Shown here: piece by piece, positions 1 through 7,998 of the stretch
Layout of the letters: each line of letters begins with the position of its first letter
How positions within the stretch are numbered: the stretch's first letter is position 1
Assembly: GCA_030746555.1 (NCBI GenBank)
Contig: JASLMK010000078.1
Span: 1 to 64,000 of the forward strand
DNA from: Planctomycetota bacterium
Lineage (GTDB): Bacteria; Planctomycetota; UBA1135; GCA-002686595
DNA length: 64,000 bases
Direction of reading: 5' to 3'
The notes under the pieces: generated by a model
Databases searched by the model: none
What the model saw: only the letters and a program-made list of their open reading frames with translations
What the model was told of the DNA's origin: nothing
Made by a program: the position numbers and the translations under genes

Positions 1-40
1 GCGAAGTCTGGTGTGCGTGTTCATGAATCACCCGGGCTAG
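1..40. repeat. Right end of a dispersed CTAG-bounded inverted-repeat element (cut by window edge)
   Basis: These 40 bases match the right end of the complete copies at 57543-57753 and 63789-63991 with only a few differences, and end in CTAG at 37-40. The left part lies outside the window. The TAG stop of the cytochrome b6-type gene on the minus strand (37-39) is part of the terminal CTAG, so the element abuts that gene exactly at its stop codon. Confidence 0.85.
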
Positions 41-813
41 AGGGGGCCCGAGATGCCGCCGTCCTTGCGCACTCGCCAGAAGTGGATGGCCATCAAGACG
101 GCCGCGACGAGGGGGAAGCCGACGCAGTGCAGGACGTAGAAGCGCAGCAGCGCCGCGTCGCCCACGAACCGACCGCCGAGCAAGCCGAAGCGGACGTCGT
201 CACCGGCGTGAACGAAGTCCAGGCCGCCGAAGCTGATCAGGGCCGCGCCAGGGCCCTCGTGCCCAAGGAACGGCGTGGCGCGTGCCATGTTGGTCCCGAC
301 CGTGATGGCCCAGACCGCCAGCTGGTCCCAGGGCAGCAGGTAGCCCGTGAACGAGAGCAAGAGGGTGATCACCAGCAGGATGACGCCGATGTTCCAGTTG
401 AACTCGCGCGGCGGTTTGTACGAACCGGTCAGGAATACCCGGTACATGTGCAGCCAGACGGTGATCACCATCAGGTGCGCCGCCCAACGGTGAACCTCGC
501 GCATCACACCGATCGGGACGTGCTCACGCAGGGCGAAGATGTCCTGGTAGGCGAGCTCGGCCGTGGGCCGGTAGTAGAACATCAGCAAGAGGCCCGTGAT
601 CGTCTCCACGAGGAACAGGAAGAACGTCAGGCCTCCCATGCACCAGGTGTAGGAGAGCTGGATCCCGCTCCGACGCACCTTCACCGGGTGCAGGTGCAGG
701 AACACGTTGGAGAGGACCGCCAGGGTCCGGTTCCGCGGTGTGTCCGGGTAGCCGTGGCGGAAGATGGACTTCCAGACCTGGGTGTTCCGAAGCGCGTCGA
801 GGAGCTTGTTCAT
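37..813 (-). CDS. petB: Cytochrome b6-type subunit of a bc/b6f-like complex
   Basis: A 258-residue cytochrome b N-terminal protein, the length of PetB rather than full mitochondrial cytochrome b. It would carry quinol electrons across the membrane through two b hemes. Paired heme ligands are visible: His108 and His122 (14 apart, in EVHRWAAH...WLHMYR) and a second His pair 15 apart near the C-terminus. Cys58 in the YTWCMGG context aligns with the cysteine that binds the extra heme (ci/cn) in b6f. The protein ends RKDGGISGPL, like plant cytochrome b6, so its C-terminus is natural although the stop lies in the repeat at 1-40. The Rieske gene lies 49 bases upstream. A subunit IV or cytochrome c gene may follow off the left edge. 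Confidence 0.93.
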   Translation of the reverse strand: MNKLLDALRNTQVWKSIFRHGYPDTPRNRTLAVLSNVFLHLHPVKVRRSGIQLSYTWCMGGLTFFLFLVETITGLLLMFYYRPTAELAYQDIFALREHVPIGVMREVHRWAAHLMVITVWLHMYRVFLTGSYKPPREFNWNIGVILLVITLLLSFTGYLLPWDQLAVWAITVGTNMARATPFLGHEGPGAALISFGGLDFVHAGDDVRFGLLGGRFVGDAALLRFYVLHCVGFPLVAAVLMAIHFWRVRKDGGISGPL

Positions 814-862
814 CGATCGCCGGCGTTGCCGGTTTCAACGGAGGCGGGGAGTGCGGCGGTCA

Positions 863-1450
863 TCAGGAGTAGTAGAGGAAGGCGCCGTCCATGGACCACT
901 GCCCCTTCTCCTCCTGGAACTTCGTGTTCTTGTCGATCTCAATCTGTCCGTCGGAGGCCAGAGCGATCCTGTAGCGCTCGAGGGGACGCGGCGCGGGCCC
1001 TTCGATGTTCACGCCCGAGCGCTCGAAGCCCGAGCCGTGGCAGGGGCACTTGAACTTCTGGTCCGCCGAGAGCCAGTTCGGCGTGCAGCCCAGGTGGGTG
1101 CAGGTGGTCGAGAGGGCGTAGAAGCCGTCCGACTCGCGCACGATCCACACGCCGTAGGCGGCCTTGAAGCGCAGGTCGACCTCACCGACGGCGAACTCCT
1201 CGGGGAAGCCGGCCTTGAACTGCTGCGGCGGTTCGTAGAGGACATTGGGGAACATGAAGCGCCCCATGGCGCCGAGCAGGCCCGCCGAGGCGGCGGTGAA
1301 CACGGCCCAGCCGGCTCCGAGCACCGAGAAGAAGCCGCGGCGGCTGACCTCCCCGCGCAGGGGCGCGCGCACGAGAGGGGTCGAGGCGGCCTCGCCGTCG
1401 GCGGACCCGTCCTCGGTCTTGCGCTCTTTGGGATTGCTTGCCTCGCTCAC
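863..1450 (-). CDS. petC: Rieske iron-sulfur protein
   Basis: Rieske subunit that passes electrons from quinol to cytochrome c or plastocyanin-like acceptors. Both cluster motifs are present, CTHLGC and CPCHGSGF, supplying two Cys and two His to the 2Fe-2S centre. An N-terminal SRRGFF twin-arginine motif followed by a hydrophobic stretch suggests Tat-dependent membrane anchoring. I chose the GTG at 1450 because GGAGAG lies a few bases upstream and the resulting 195 residues fit the family. An ATG at 1612 is in frame but has no ribosome site and would add a low-complexity extension. Same strand as petB, 49 bases away, so very likely one operon. Confidence 0.92.
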   Translation of the reverse strand: MSEASNPKERKTEDGSADGEAASTPLVRAPLRGEVSRRGFFSVLGAGWAVFTAASAGLLGAMGRFMFPNVLYEPPQQFKAGFPEEFAVGEVDLRFKAAYGVWIVRESDGFYALSTTCTHLGCTPNWLSADQKFKCPCHGSGFERSGVNIEGPAPRPLERYRIALASDGQIEIDKNTKFQEEKGQWSMDGAFLYYS

Positions 1451-1675
1451 GATGCTCTCCGGGGTCGTTGCGTTCCCGGCGCCGGGCCAGACGGCCGCGC
1501 ACGCCGCTTCATCAGGGCGACAACTCTCCGCACGCGAGGGTCTGGCGCTCCTCGCCTCGGGCCCCGATGCGACTCCGAACGACCCCGCTTCCGGGGTACT
1601 CGGAGCCTCCATTTTGGGCAGGAAGGATGAACGAGCAGGCTCGGGTTGGCAAGCCCCTAGGGGCCATTTCCGGGC

Positions 1676-2647
1676 TCAGTTTCCCCCGGCCCAGGCGGCC
1701 TGAACCTCCAGGGCGACGGCCCGCAGGTTGGGATCGTCCGCCTGCTCGGCGAGACGGGCCACGAGCGGGCGATCCTCGGGGAGCGCCAGGCTCCCCAGGG
1801 CCTTGAGGGCCTCCCGACGAGCCGTGCTGATCGCCTCGGCCCGGTGCCACAGGGCGGCGTTCGCGCGCCGCTCGGCGGCGTAGACCTCCTGCTCGAGGAG
1901 GTCGCGCAGGACCTCCGCGCCGGAGGGGTCCCCCATCCCCGCCAACCCCACCGCCGCGTTGAGCCGCATCTCGATGAACGAGTCCCCCAGGGCCTCACGC
2001 AGGAGCGGTAGAGCCTGCGCGAAGGGGAGCTTGCGTGCGGCGACGACCGCCAGGGAGCGCAGGTCGTAGTGCTCGCACTTGGCCAGACGCCCCAGCACGT
2101 CCGCCAGGCGGTCGTCGGTCAGCGCGGAGAGGTCCGCCAGGATCAGGTTCGCGAGCACGTTGAAGCGGATCTCGGCCTGGGGATCGTCGGCCTCGGAGAG
2201 GTCGAGCATCGTGACGAGGTAGGCGACGCCCTGGCCGTCTCCGAGCTGGGTCAACAACGAGGCGAGGACGATACGGATCTCGTGGTCCTCCTCGGCGGTC
2301 CGCTCCCAGGCCACGCCCAGCTTGCGGGCCATCTCGGCTTCGTCGAACGGCCACGGCTCGGGCTCTCCGTCCTCCAAAGCGCGCAGATTCTCGGCGAACT
2401 TCTGCGCCAGGGCGAAGAGCGCCTGGGTGCGTTCGTTGGCGCCGCCGGTCTCGACGGCCACGAGGTTCTGGGCCAGGGTGGTCTTCCCTCCCGAGATCGC
2501 GCCGAACAGCACCGCCACCAGGACCATCACGACCACGATCAGCGCCGGGACGACCACCAGGGGAACCCACAGGTTCCGGTAGGGCGAGGGGCGCTTCACG
2601 GGCTCCTCCGTCACGGCCTCGCTCGTCGGCTGCTCGTGGTCGGTCAT
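1676..2647 (-). CDS. Membrane-anchored HEAT-repeat-like protein
   Basis: A protein of 323 residues. A polar N-terminus is followed by one strong membrane helix (about residues 25-50, rich in V, L and I). The rest is a series of alpha-helical segments of roughly 30-40 residues with alternating leucines, as in HEAT or PBS-lyase-like repeats. Such repeats usually bind other proteins; no catalytic motif is visible. The ATG at 2647 was chosen because GAGGAAA precedes it, instead of an earlier in-frame codon at 2674. It lies between phosphofructokinase and the Rieske gene on the same strand. A role in assembling or regulating the cytochrome complex is only a guess from position. Confidence 0.75.
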   Translation of the reverse strand: MTDHEQPTSEAVTEEPVKRPSPYRNLWVPLVVVPALIVVVMVLVAVLFGAISGGKTTLAQNLVAVETGGANERTQALFALAQKFAENLRALEDGEPEPWPFDEAEMARKLGVAWERTAEEDHEIRIVLASLLTQLGDGQGVAYLVTMLDLSEADDPQAEIRFNVLANLILADLSALTDDRLADVLGRLAKCEHYDLRSLAVVAARKLPFAQALPLLREALGDSFIEMRLNAAVGLAGMGDPSGAEVLRDLLEQEVYAAERRANAALWHRAEAISTARREALKALGSLALPEDRPLVARLAEQADDPNLRAVALEVQAAWAGGN

Positions 2648-2679
2648 CGTTTCCTCACCGCGTTGCGCGAGCACGCGCC

Positions 2680-3906
2680 TCAGCCTCCCACGGGGTAGTC
2701 CGAGAGCCGCTGCGTGCGCGGCATGTCTCCCGCCAAGGGCGCGACGTAGTCCATGAAGGACGGCGCAATGTCGTTGTCGCCGAGGAGGAACTCCTCGTCG
2801 AGGGTCCGCGTCTGCTGGGCGACGTTCTCCAGGGCGGTCACGCCGACCCGCGAGCGATACTCCTCACCTTCCTCACGCTCGATGATCACCGAGCCGTGGG
2901 GCAGCTCGCCCTCGGTCGCCATGTTCGCCGCCGCGCGGCCGACCCCGCGTGCCTCTGCTGCGTCGACCGGCGAGGCGTACCCGGCGAAGGAGCGCTGCAG
3001 GTAGCCGAAGGTGTCCGCGCGCACGCGCAGGGTAGACCCCAGGGCGTCCTTGATCCGGGCGGCCAGGAAGTCCCCCAGCGCTCCCGATCCGGAGAGCTGC
3101 ACGTTGCCGTGGGAGTCGGTCTCGCCGCTCTCGATCAGGAGCCGCCCGTCGGCGAGATGCACGCCCTCGGAGACGGCCACGAGGCAGCGGCCATGCCGGG
3201 TGTAGACGCGGTCCACGTCGCCGAGGAACGCGTCGAGGTCGAAGTCGCGCTCGGGGACGTAGACCAGGTGCGGCCCGTCGTCCTCGTGCTCGCGCGCGAG
3301 CACGCTGGCGGCGGTCAGCCAGCCCGCGTGGCGCCCCATGACGATGTCGATCTTGATCCCCGGCAGGCTGCGGTTGTCTTGGTTGTCACCCATGAACGCC
3401 GACCCGACAAAGCGCGCCGCCGAGCCGTAGCCCGGGCAGTGGTCGGTGACGCACAGGTCGTTGTCGATCGTCTTGGGCACGTGGAACAGGCGCACGTCGT
3501 AGGCCTGCTCCAAAGCCAGCTCGTTGAGGATGTGCGCCGTCTCGGCCGAGTCGTTGCCGCCGATGTAGAAGAAGGCGCGCACGTCGTGGCGTTGGAAGGC
3601 CTCCAGCACGCGCTCGCACTCCTCGCGGGTCGGCTTCTTGCGCACCGAGCGCAGGGCTGCGCAGGGGGTCACGGCCACTCCCTCGAGGGTCTCGGTGCTC
3701 TCGCGCCCCAGGTCGATCAGGTGGTCGTCGAGGATACCCGCGATACCGTGCACGGCGCCCAGGACGGAGCGGACCGAATCCGAGTCCCGGCAGCCCTCGA
3801 TCAGGCCCACCAAGCTCTGGTTGATGACACAGGTCGGGCCGCCGGACTGCCCGATCAGGGCGTTCCCGGGGGGCATCGGCCCGCAAGGATCGGAGTGGGT
3901 GCTCAT
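2680..3906 (-). CDS. 6-phosphofructokinase, pyrophosphate-dependent type
   Basis: Phosphorylates fructose 6-phosphate in glycolysis (reversible if PPi-linked). The 408-residue protein has the family landmarks GQSGGPTCVIN near the N-terminus, GGNDS, PKTIDND with the catalytic Asp, and MGRHAGWLTA for substrate binding. In ATP-dependent enzymes the second motif is GGDGS. An acidic residue in place of that Gly, as in GGNDS here, is the known mark of PPi dependence, so PPi is the likely phosphoryl donor. This is inference from motif, not assay. The gene starts with ATG at 3906 and leads a minus-strand run with the HEAT-like protein (32 bases away). Confidence 0.88.
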   Translation of the reverse strand: MSTHSDPCGPMPPGNALIGQSGGPTCVINQSLVGLIEGCRDSDSVRSVLGAVHGIAGILDDHLIDLGRESTETLEGVAVTPCAALRSVRKKPTREECERVLEAFQRHDVRAFFYIGGNDSAETAHILNELALEQAYDVRLFHVPKTIDNDLCVTDHCPGYGSAARFVGSAFMGDNQDNRSLPGIKIDIVMGRHAGWLTAASVLAREHEDDGPHLVYVPERDFDLDAFLGDVDRVYTRHGRCLVAVSEGVHLADGRLLIESGETDSHGNVQLSGSGALGDFLAARIKDALGSTLRVRADTFGYLQRSFAGYASPVDAAEARGVGRAAANMATEGELPHGSVIIEREEGEEYRSRVGVTALENVAQQTRTLDEEFLLGDNDIAPSFMDYVAPLAGDMPRTQRLSDYPVGG

Positions 3907-4027
3907 GGCGAGTGGGGTAGCGCGGCGCCCCGGCCGGGGCGGTCAGGGGAAAGACAGAGCACTCTAGCGCCTGCCCGCACGGCGGTCGACTCTCCTGCGC
4001 CCCGCCGTTCGGCGACGGCCCACGGGG

Positions 4028-4056
4028 TTGTCTCCCCGGCCCGACCTGAATACACT
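4028..4056 (+). promoter_or_regulatory. Sigma-70-type promoter for tRNA-Leu
   Basis: TTGTCT at 4028-4033 and TACACT at 4051-4056 are separated by exactly 17 bases. The tRNA begins at 4090, giving a short leader of about 27 bases from the expected start point. Spacing and the match to the -35/-10 consensus are seen directly; activity is inferred. Confidence 0.65.
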
Positions 4057-4089
4057 TCCGCGCCCTCAGGATCGCAAGCCGCTCAGGGT

Positions 4090-4177
4090 GCCCGGGTGGC
4101 GGAATTGGCAGACGCGCTAGACTAAGGATCTAGTGGGATAATATCCCGTGCTGGTTCGACTCCAGTTCCGGGCACCA
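4090..4177 (+). tRNA. tRNA-Leu, anticodon AAG
   Basis: A complete class II tRNA of 88 bases. The acceptor stem starts GCCCGGG and pairs with the 3' strand before the encoded CCA (4175-4177); one G-U pair closes it. The D arm has the leucine-type GGCGGAATTGGCAGACGCG pattern. The anticodon stem CTAGA/TCTAG encloses the loop CTAAGGA, so bases 34-36 read AAG. A long variable arm (GGGATAATATCCC) and the T arm TTCGACT follow. A34 would need deamination to inosine to read CUC well, which is unusual for a leucine tRNA in GC-rich bacteria. A promoter and a terminator flank it, so it is an independent transcription unit. Confidence 0.95.
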
Positions 4178-4184
4178 ATCACAG

Positions 4185-4216
4185 AGGCCGGCGTCGCCTC
4201 ACGGCGACGCCGGCCT
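4185..4216. terminator. Perfect 14-bp hairpin after tRNA-Leu
   Basis: The arm at 4185-4198 pairs perfectly with 4203-4216 around a TCAC loop. It starts 8 bases after the tRNA CCA end. The T-run that follows is weak (CGTTCGC). Being symmetric it can also stop the minus-strand gene ending at 4242. Confidence 0.75.
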
Positions 4217-4241
4217 CGTTCGCTCCCCACCGAGCGCGAGG

Positions 4242-6272
4242 CTATGGCAAGGGCGCATCGATGCGCAGGGAGACGTCGACGTGCTTGGGGTCAAACCCCA
4301 AGAGCATCAGAGCGGCGGTCACGCCCTCGGAGTAGACGATGCGCCGCTCATAGGCCGCCATGACCGCCGGAACCTGCTCGCGGGCCACGCGCTCGGCGAT
4401 GGCGTCGAGTCCCGGCTCCACGGCCCGATCGATGCGCGCCTGCTCCTCTTCGCTGAGCCGGCCACGCTGCTTGCCTAGGCCGGCGAAGATCTCATTGATG
4501 GCCTGCTGCTCGAGCCGCGCCCTCTCGAGGCTCCAGTCGATCTGGATCGAGTCCTCGGCCCAGCGCCGCGCCTGCCGGCGCAGGGTGGTCTGGGCGCTTT
4601 GGGGATCGCACCACGCGACCAGGTTCGCCCTGGCGACACAGGTGGCGAGCAGGGATCGGAAGTCGCCTCTCCCGGCCAGCCGCGGGTGCGTCGGCGCCCC
4701 CTGTGAGCGCGTCTTCAGGACGTGCTCGAGCATCCCGATGCAGTTGGCGACGACACAGATCTGGTCAGTGTCCCCGATCCGCGCGTTGGCCGTGGCGATC
4801 ATCCCGGTCCCCGGCACGAGCGGGGCCCAGAACTCGCGGATCTCGTACCCGCCGACCTGGTTGCGGTAGTAGCCCGAGTCGTTCTCGGTCTTCCCCCGCA
4901 GACCGAAGCGCTTTCCCTGGCGACCGATCGTATCGCGCAGGTCCACGAGCACGGACTCGCGCCCCTTCTTGATCCAGGTGACCAGGGCCATGGCGAAGAC
5001 CGGTTGCCCGTCCAGCTCGGGGCCGTCGGGGTCTACCGGGTAGTCGTTGGGCCGCAGGATGATCGCGAAGCGGTCCCTCAGGCTCGAGCGCAGCTCGTCG
5101 ATCAGCTGCTGCAGGCTGCGGTACTGGCCGGTGGACTGCAGGGACTCCTCGATCAGCTGCACCGTGTCCGGCTCGAGCGAGACGACGACCTGCTCGAGGA
5201 GGTCTCCGATGTCCGTCTTCACATAGAGGAAGAAGCTCGCGTCCTCCGGCGCGAGGGCGGCGGCCTCCTCGATGATCTCCGCGCGGTCCGCTCCGGGCCG
5301 CCGGTAGCAGCGCATCTGCAGGGGCGTCATCAGCTCGGAGGAGAGCCGGGCACGAGCGTCCACCGAGAGCCCCTCGTCGAGGCCCATCTGTCCCACCACG
5401 AGGTTGACGGTGTTGGCCTGGAAGAAGCGGCCGAGGAACGCCGGTGCGAAATCGACCGAGGTGATGTCCGGCCAGGCGCCGGCCTCGCCGCTGGCCGCCA
5501 GCAGGTCGCGCACCTTCACGAAGAACTCCAGCTCGTCGCCCGCCGGCGAGCGCTCCACGTTCTTGATGTGGTCGCCGTACTCCGCGCGCAGGAGCATCGA
5601 GTCCTCGTAGGTGACGGCCTCGAGGCGATGGGCGTCATCGACGAAGTCGCGGCTGGTGGCGATCACGGCCACGTCCCGCACGCGGGTGACGAACAGCTCG
5701 CGCCCCAGACCACTCCCGCTCAGGCGCACGTGATCCGCCTCGACCGTGGCCGAGAGTCCCGCGCCCTCGAGGCCCAACAGGCCCGGATGACGCAGGAGCG
5801 AGACGGCCAGCTTGCCCGTCCAGTGCAGCGTCCCGTACACCGCCCAGTCCGCCTCCTCCAAGCTCGTTCCACCGAAACGCGCCGCGAGGGCGAGGTCGCG
5901 CCCGCCGAAGACGTCCAGCGGCTCCAGGCCCATCGGGAGGCGGTCGGTGAGCGCCGACAGCTCGGCGAGGGCGCCCTCGACGTCGAAGCGCTCGGAGAGC
6001 TCCGTGCACTCCGACGAGGAGCTCCACTCCTTCCAGGAAGGGTGGCCGTCCAAGCGATCCTGCACGGCCAGGCGCGGGAAGCCGTCAAAGGCCCAGCCCA
6101 GCTCGGAACGCGCGAGGAACACGTCCACCTCGCGGGGAACGAGGCCGGCGACGTCGACCCCCAGGCCGCTCTCGAAGGGGCTGAACAAGAAGGTCGAGAA
6201 GGCGAAGTAGCCGGCGAACAGGCAGACAGCCAGAACGCTGGTCAAGATCCTAAACAGGCGCTTTCTCTTCAT
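4242..6272 (-). CDS. Membrane-anchored protein of unknown function
   Basis: I do not recognise this 676-residue protein. It starts with a basic MKRKRLFR segment and one hydrophobic helix (about residues 8-30), so it is an N-terminally anchored protein with a large outside domain. The rest is soluble-looking alpha/beta sequence without tandem repeats or an obvious catalytic motif. A late segment (LERARLEQQAINEIF... and ISERVAREQ-like helices) is strongly helical. Several planctomycete proteins of this general type (signal anchor plus roughly 600 residues, DUF3352-like) are known; I cannot confirm membership. The reading frame stays open far upstream to 7253, but that part only mirrors the aminotransferase gene. 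Confidence 0.75.
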   Translation of the reverse strand: MKRKRLFRILTSVLAVCLFAGYFAFSTFLFSPFESGLGVDVAGLVPREVDVFLARSELGWAFDGFPRLAVQDRLDGHPSWKEWSSSSECTELSERFDVEGALAELSALTDRLPMGLEPLDVFGGRDLALAARFGGTSLEEADWAVYGTLHWTGKLAVSLLRHPGLLGLEGAGLSATVEADHVRLSGSGLGRELFVTRVRDVAVIATSRDFVDDAHRLEAVTYEDSMLLRAEYGDHIKNVERSPAGDELEFFVKVRDLLAASGEAGAWPDITSVDFAPAFLGRFFQANTVNLVVGQMGLDEGLSVDARARLSSELMTPLQMRCYRRPGADRAEIIEEAAALAPEDASFFLYVKTDIGDLLEQVVVSLEPDTVQLIEESLQSTGQYRSLQQLIDELRSSLRDRFAIILRPNDYPVDPDGPELDGQPVFAMALVTWIKKGRESVLVDLRDTIGRQGKRFGLRGKTENDSGYYRNQVGGYEIREFWAPLVPGTGMIATANARIGDTDQICVVANCIGMLEHVLKTRSQGAPTHPRLAGRGDFRSLLATCVARANLVAWCDPQSAQTTLRRQARRWAEDSIQIDWSLERARLEQQAINEIFAGLGKQRGRLSEEEQARIDRAVEPGLDAIAERVAREQVPAVMAAYERRIVYSEGVTAALMLLGFDPKHVDVSLRIDAPLP

Positions 6273-6416
6273 CGACGGCGGGTGCGGGGGCGTGCGGGGG
6301 CCCAAGGGTGCCGGGTGAAGGCGCCCGTGGCAAACTCGGGAGTCCTGACGTCCGGGCCCCCGGTTCCTTCCCGCAGAGCGCGCGCCGCGGAGCTTGACCC
6401 CGGCGGCGGGCGCACG

Positions 6417-7628
6417 ATGATCGGGCCTGTCATGCGGCCCAACCAGCGCGTCTCCTCCATTCCCCTCTCCCAGACCCTCGCCCTCGACGCCCGCGCCAAG
6501 AGCATGCTCGCCGAGGGGCGGGACGTGATCAACCTGTCCGTCGGCGAGCCCGACTTCGACTCCCCCGCCGCCGTGCGCGAAGCGGCCAAGGCCGTGATCG
6601 ACGCGGGCGGGGTGCGCTACACGCCCGCGGCGGGCACGCCGAGCCTGCGCGGCGCGGTCGCCGAGCACCTGACGCGCTCGCGCGCAACGCCGTTCTCTCC
6701 CGGGCAGGTCACGATCTGCCACAGCGCCAAGCACGCCCTCTCGGGGGCGCTCTTGACCCTGACCGAGCCCGGCGACGAGGTGCTGCTGTTGTTGCCTGCC
6801 TGGGTCAGCTACTTCGAGATGGTGCGGTTCGCGGGCGGATCCCCGGTAGCCGTCGAGCCGCGTGCCGACCTCGGCCCCGACCTCGACGCCCTGCTGGAGG
6901 CGGTCACACCGCGCACCCGCGGCATCATGCTCAACTCGCCCTGCAACCCCAGCGGATACGTGTTCACCCAGCGGGAGGTCGCCGGCTTGTGCGAGCTGGC
7001 CCGTGAGCACGACCTGTGGATCCTCTCCGACGAGATCTACTCTCGACTGGTGTACGACGGCGCACCCTACGCGAGCCCGGTCTCCCACGGGGACGACGCC
7101 CGCGCGCGCACGGTCCTGGTCGACGGCGCCAGCAAGGCCTTCGCGATGACCGGGTACCGCATCGGCTACCTGGCCGCCTCCGAGGAGGTCGCCTCGGCGG
7201 TGGCCCGCCTGCACAGCCAGCTCGCCGGCTCCCCCAACGCCGTGGGACAGCACGCGTTCCAGGCGGCGCTGGTGAGCGAGCCGGACGAGGTCGAGGTGAT
7301 GGCGCGGGAGTTCGAGGCGCGCCGCACGCGTCTCGTCGGCGACCTGCGCGCCCTGGGTTTGGAGACGCCCATGCCCGGCGGGGCGTTCTACGTGTTCTCC
7401 GACGTCCGCCCCTGGGCGGACGAGCGGGGCAGCGACGGCTTCTGTGAGGACCTCCTGGAGGCCGAGGGCGTCGCCGCGGTCCCCGGGTCGGCCTTCGGCA
7501 TGGAGGGTCGGGTGCGCTTCAGCTACGCCGCCTCTACCGACTCCCTGCAGGCCGCCGTCGAGCGCCTCGACCGCTTCCTCGCGCGCCGCGGCCGCACAGG
7601 GCAGTTCCAGGAGAGCTCGCCGGGCTGA
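6417..7628 (+). CDS. Aspartate-type aminotransferase (class I, fold type I)
   Basis: PLP-dependent aminotransferase of about 400 residues, closest in pattern to bacterial subgroup Ib aspartate/prephenate aminotransferases. Visible landmarks are VGEPDFDSP near the N-terminus, NSPCNPSG, SDEIYSRLVYD, the PLP-lysine motif GASKAFAMTGYRIGYL, and the C-terminal RVRFSYA with the carboxylate-binding Arg. It would transfer amino groups between aspartate or a related amino acid and 2-oxoglutarate in the cytoplasm. Two in-frame ATGs (6417 and 6432) are possible; the second gives the family-like start MRPNQRV. It diverges from the membrane protein at 4242-6272. Confidence 0.9.
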   Translation: MIGPVMRPNQRVSSIPLSQTLALDARAKSMLAEGRDVINLSVGEPDFDSPAAVREAAKAVIDAGGVRYTPAAGTPSLRGAVAEHLTRSRATPFSPGQVTICHSAKHALSGALLTLTEPGDEVLLLLPAWVSYFEMVRFAGGSPVAVEPRADLGPDLDALLEAVTPRTRGIMLNSPCNPSGYVFTQREVAGLCELAREHDLWILSDEIYSRLVYDGAPYASPVSHGDDARARTVLVDGASKAFAMTGYRIGYLAASEEVASAVARLHSQLAGSPNAVGQHAFQAALVSEPDEVEVMAREFEARRTRLVGDLRALGLETPMPGGAFYVFSDVRPWADERGSDGFCEDLLEAEGVAAVPGSAFGMEGRVRFSYAASTDSLQAAVERLDRFLARRGRTGQFQESSPG

Positions 7629-7998
7629 ACTCGGGTGCGACCCTCGGGCGGGAGCTGATCGCGGGTCTGGGTGGAGACGAGCCGCCGGCTTCCGCGAAGG
7701 CGAAGAGAGGGACGGTCGGCGTGCATTGTTTCACCCGCTTCGAGCGAGTCGCCACGCGCCTGCCGAGATCGCGTGGAAGGAGATGAAACCACGCGCGGCA
7801 GGGTCGAGCGGCTCGTTCCCGACCGACCGTCCCTACCGGGAACATCGACCGGCTCACGCCCCGGTTCTCTGCCGAACCGGTGAAAACCGCCCCGGGGCGG
7901 AGAGCGAGGGTCGATTCCGAGAGCGGGGACGAGCGGCCGCGAGAAGGCCGAGCGTGCCGGTAGTCCCGGCCTCCGGAGAAGGGAAGTACACTCCGGGC
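7629..7998. other. Intergenic region with two small palindromes
   Basis: No convincing gene. CCGGTTC at 7861-7867 pairs with GAACCGG at 7874-7880, and a 14-base perfect palindrome of CCGCCCC/GGGGCGG lies at 7887-7900. A TACACT hexamer like the -10 element of the tRNA promoter occurs at 7987-7992, without a clear -35 partner. The PAP2 reading frame stays open through this region back to an ATG at 7783, so part of it could be coding. Confidence 0.4.

Noticed and set aside
4242-7253. Single 1003-residue minus-strand protein
   Set aside because: The part upstream of 6272 mirrors the aminotransferase gene and lacks protein-like composition; MKRKRLFR with a membrane helix is the natural start.
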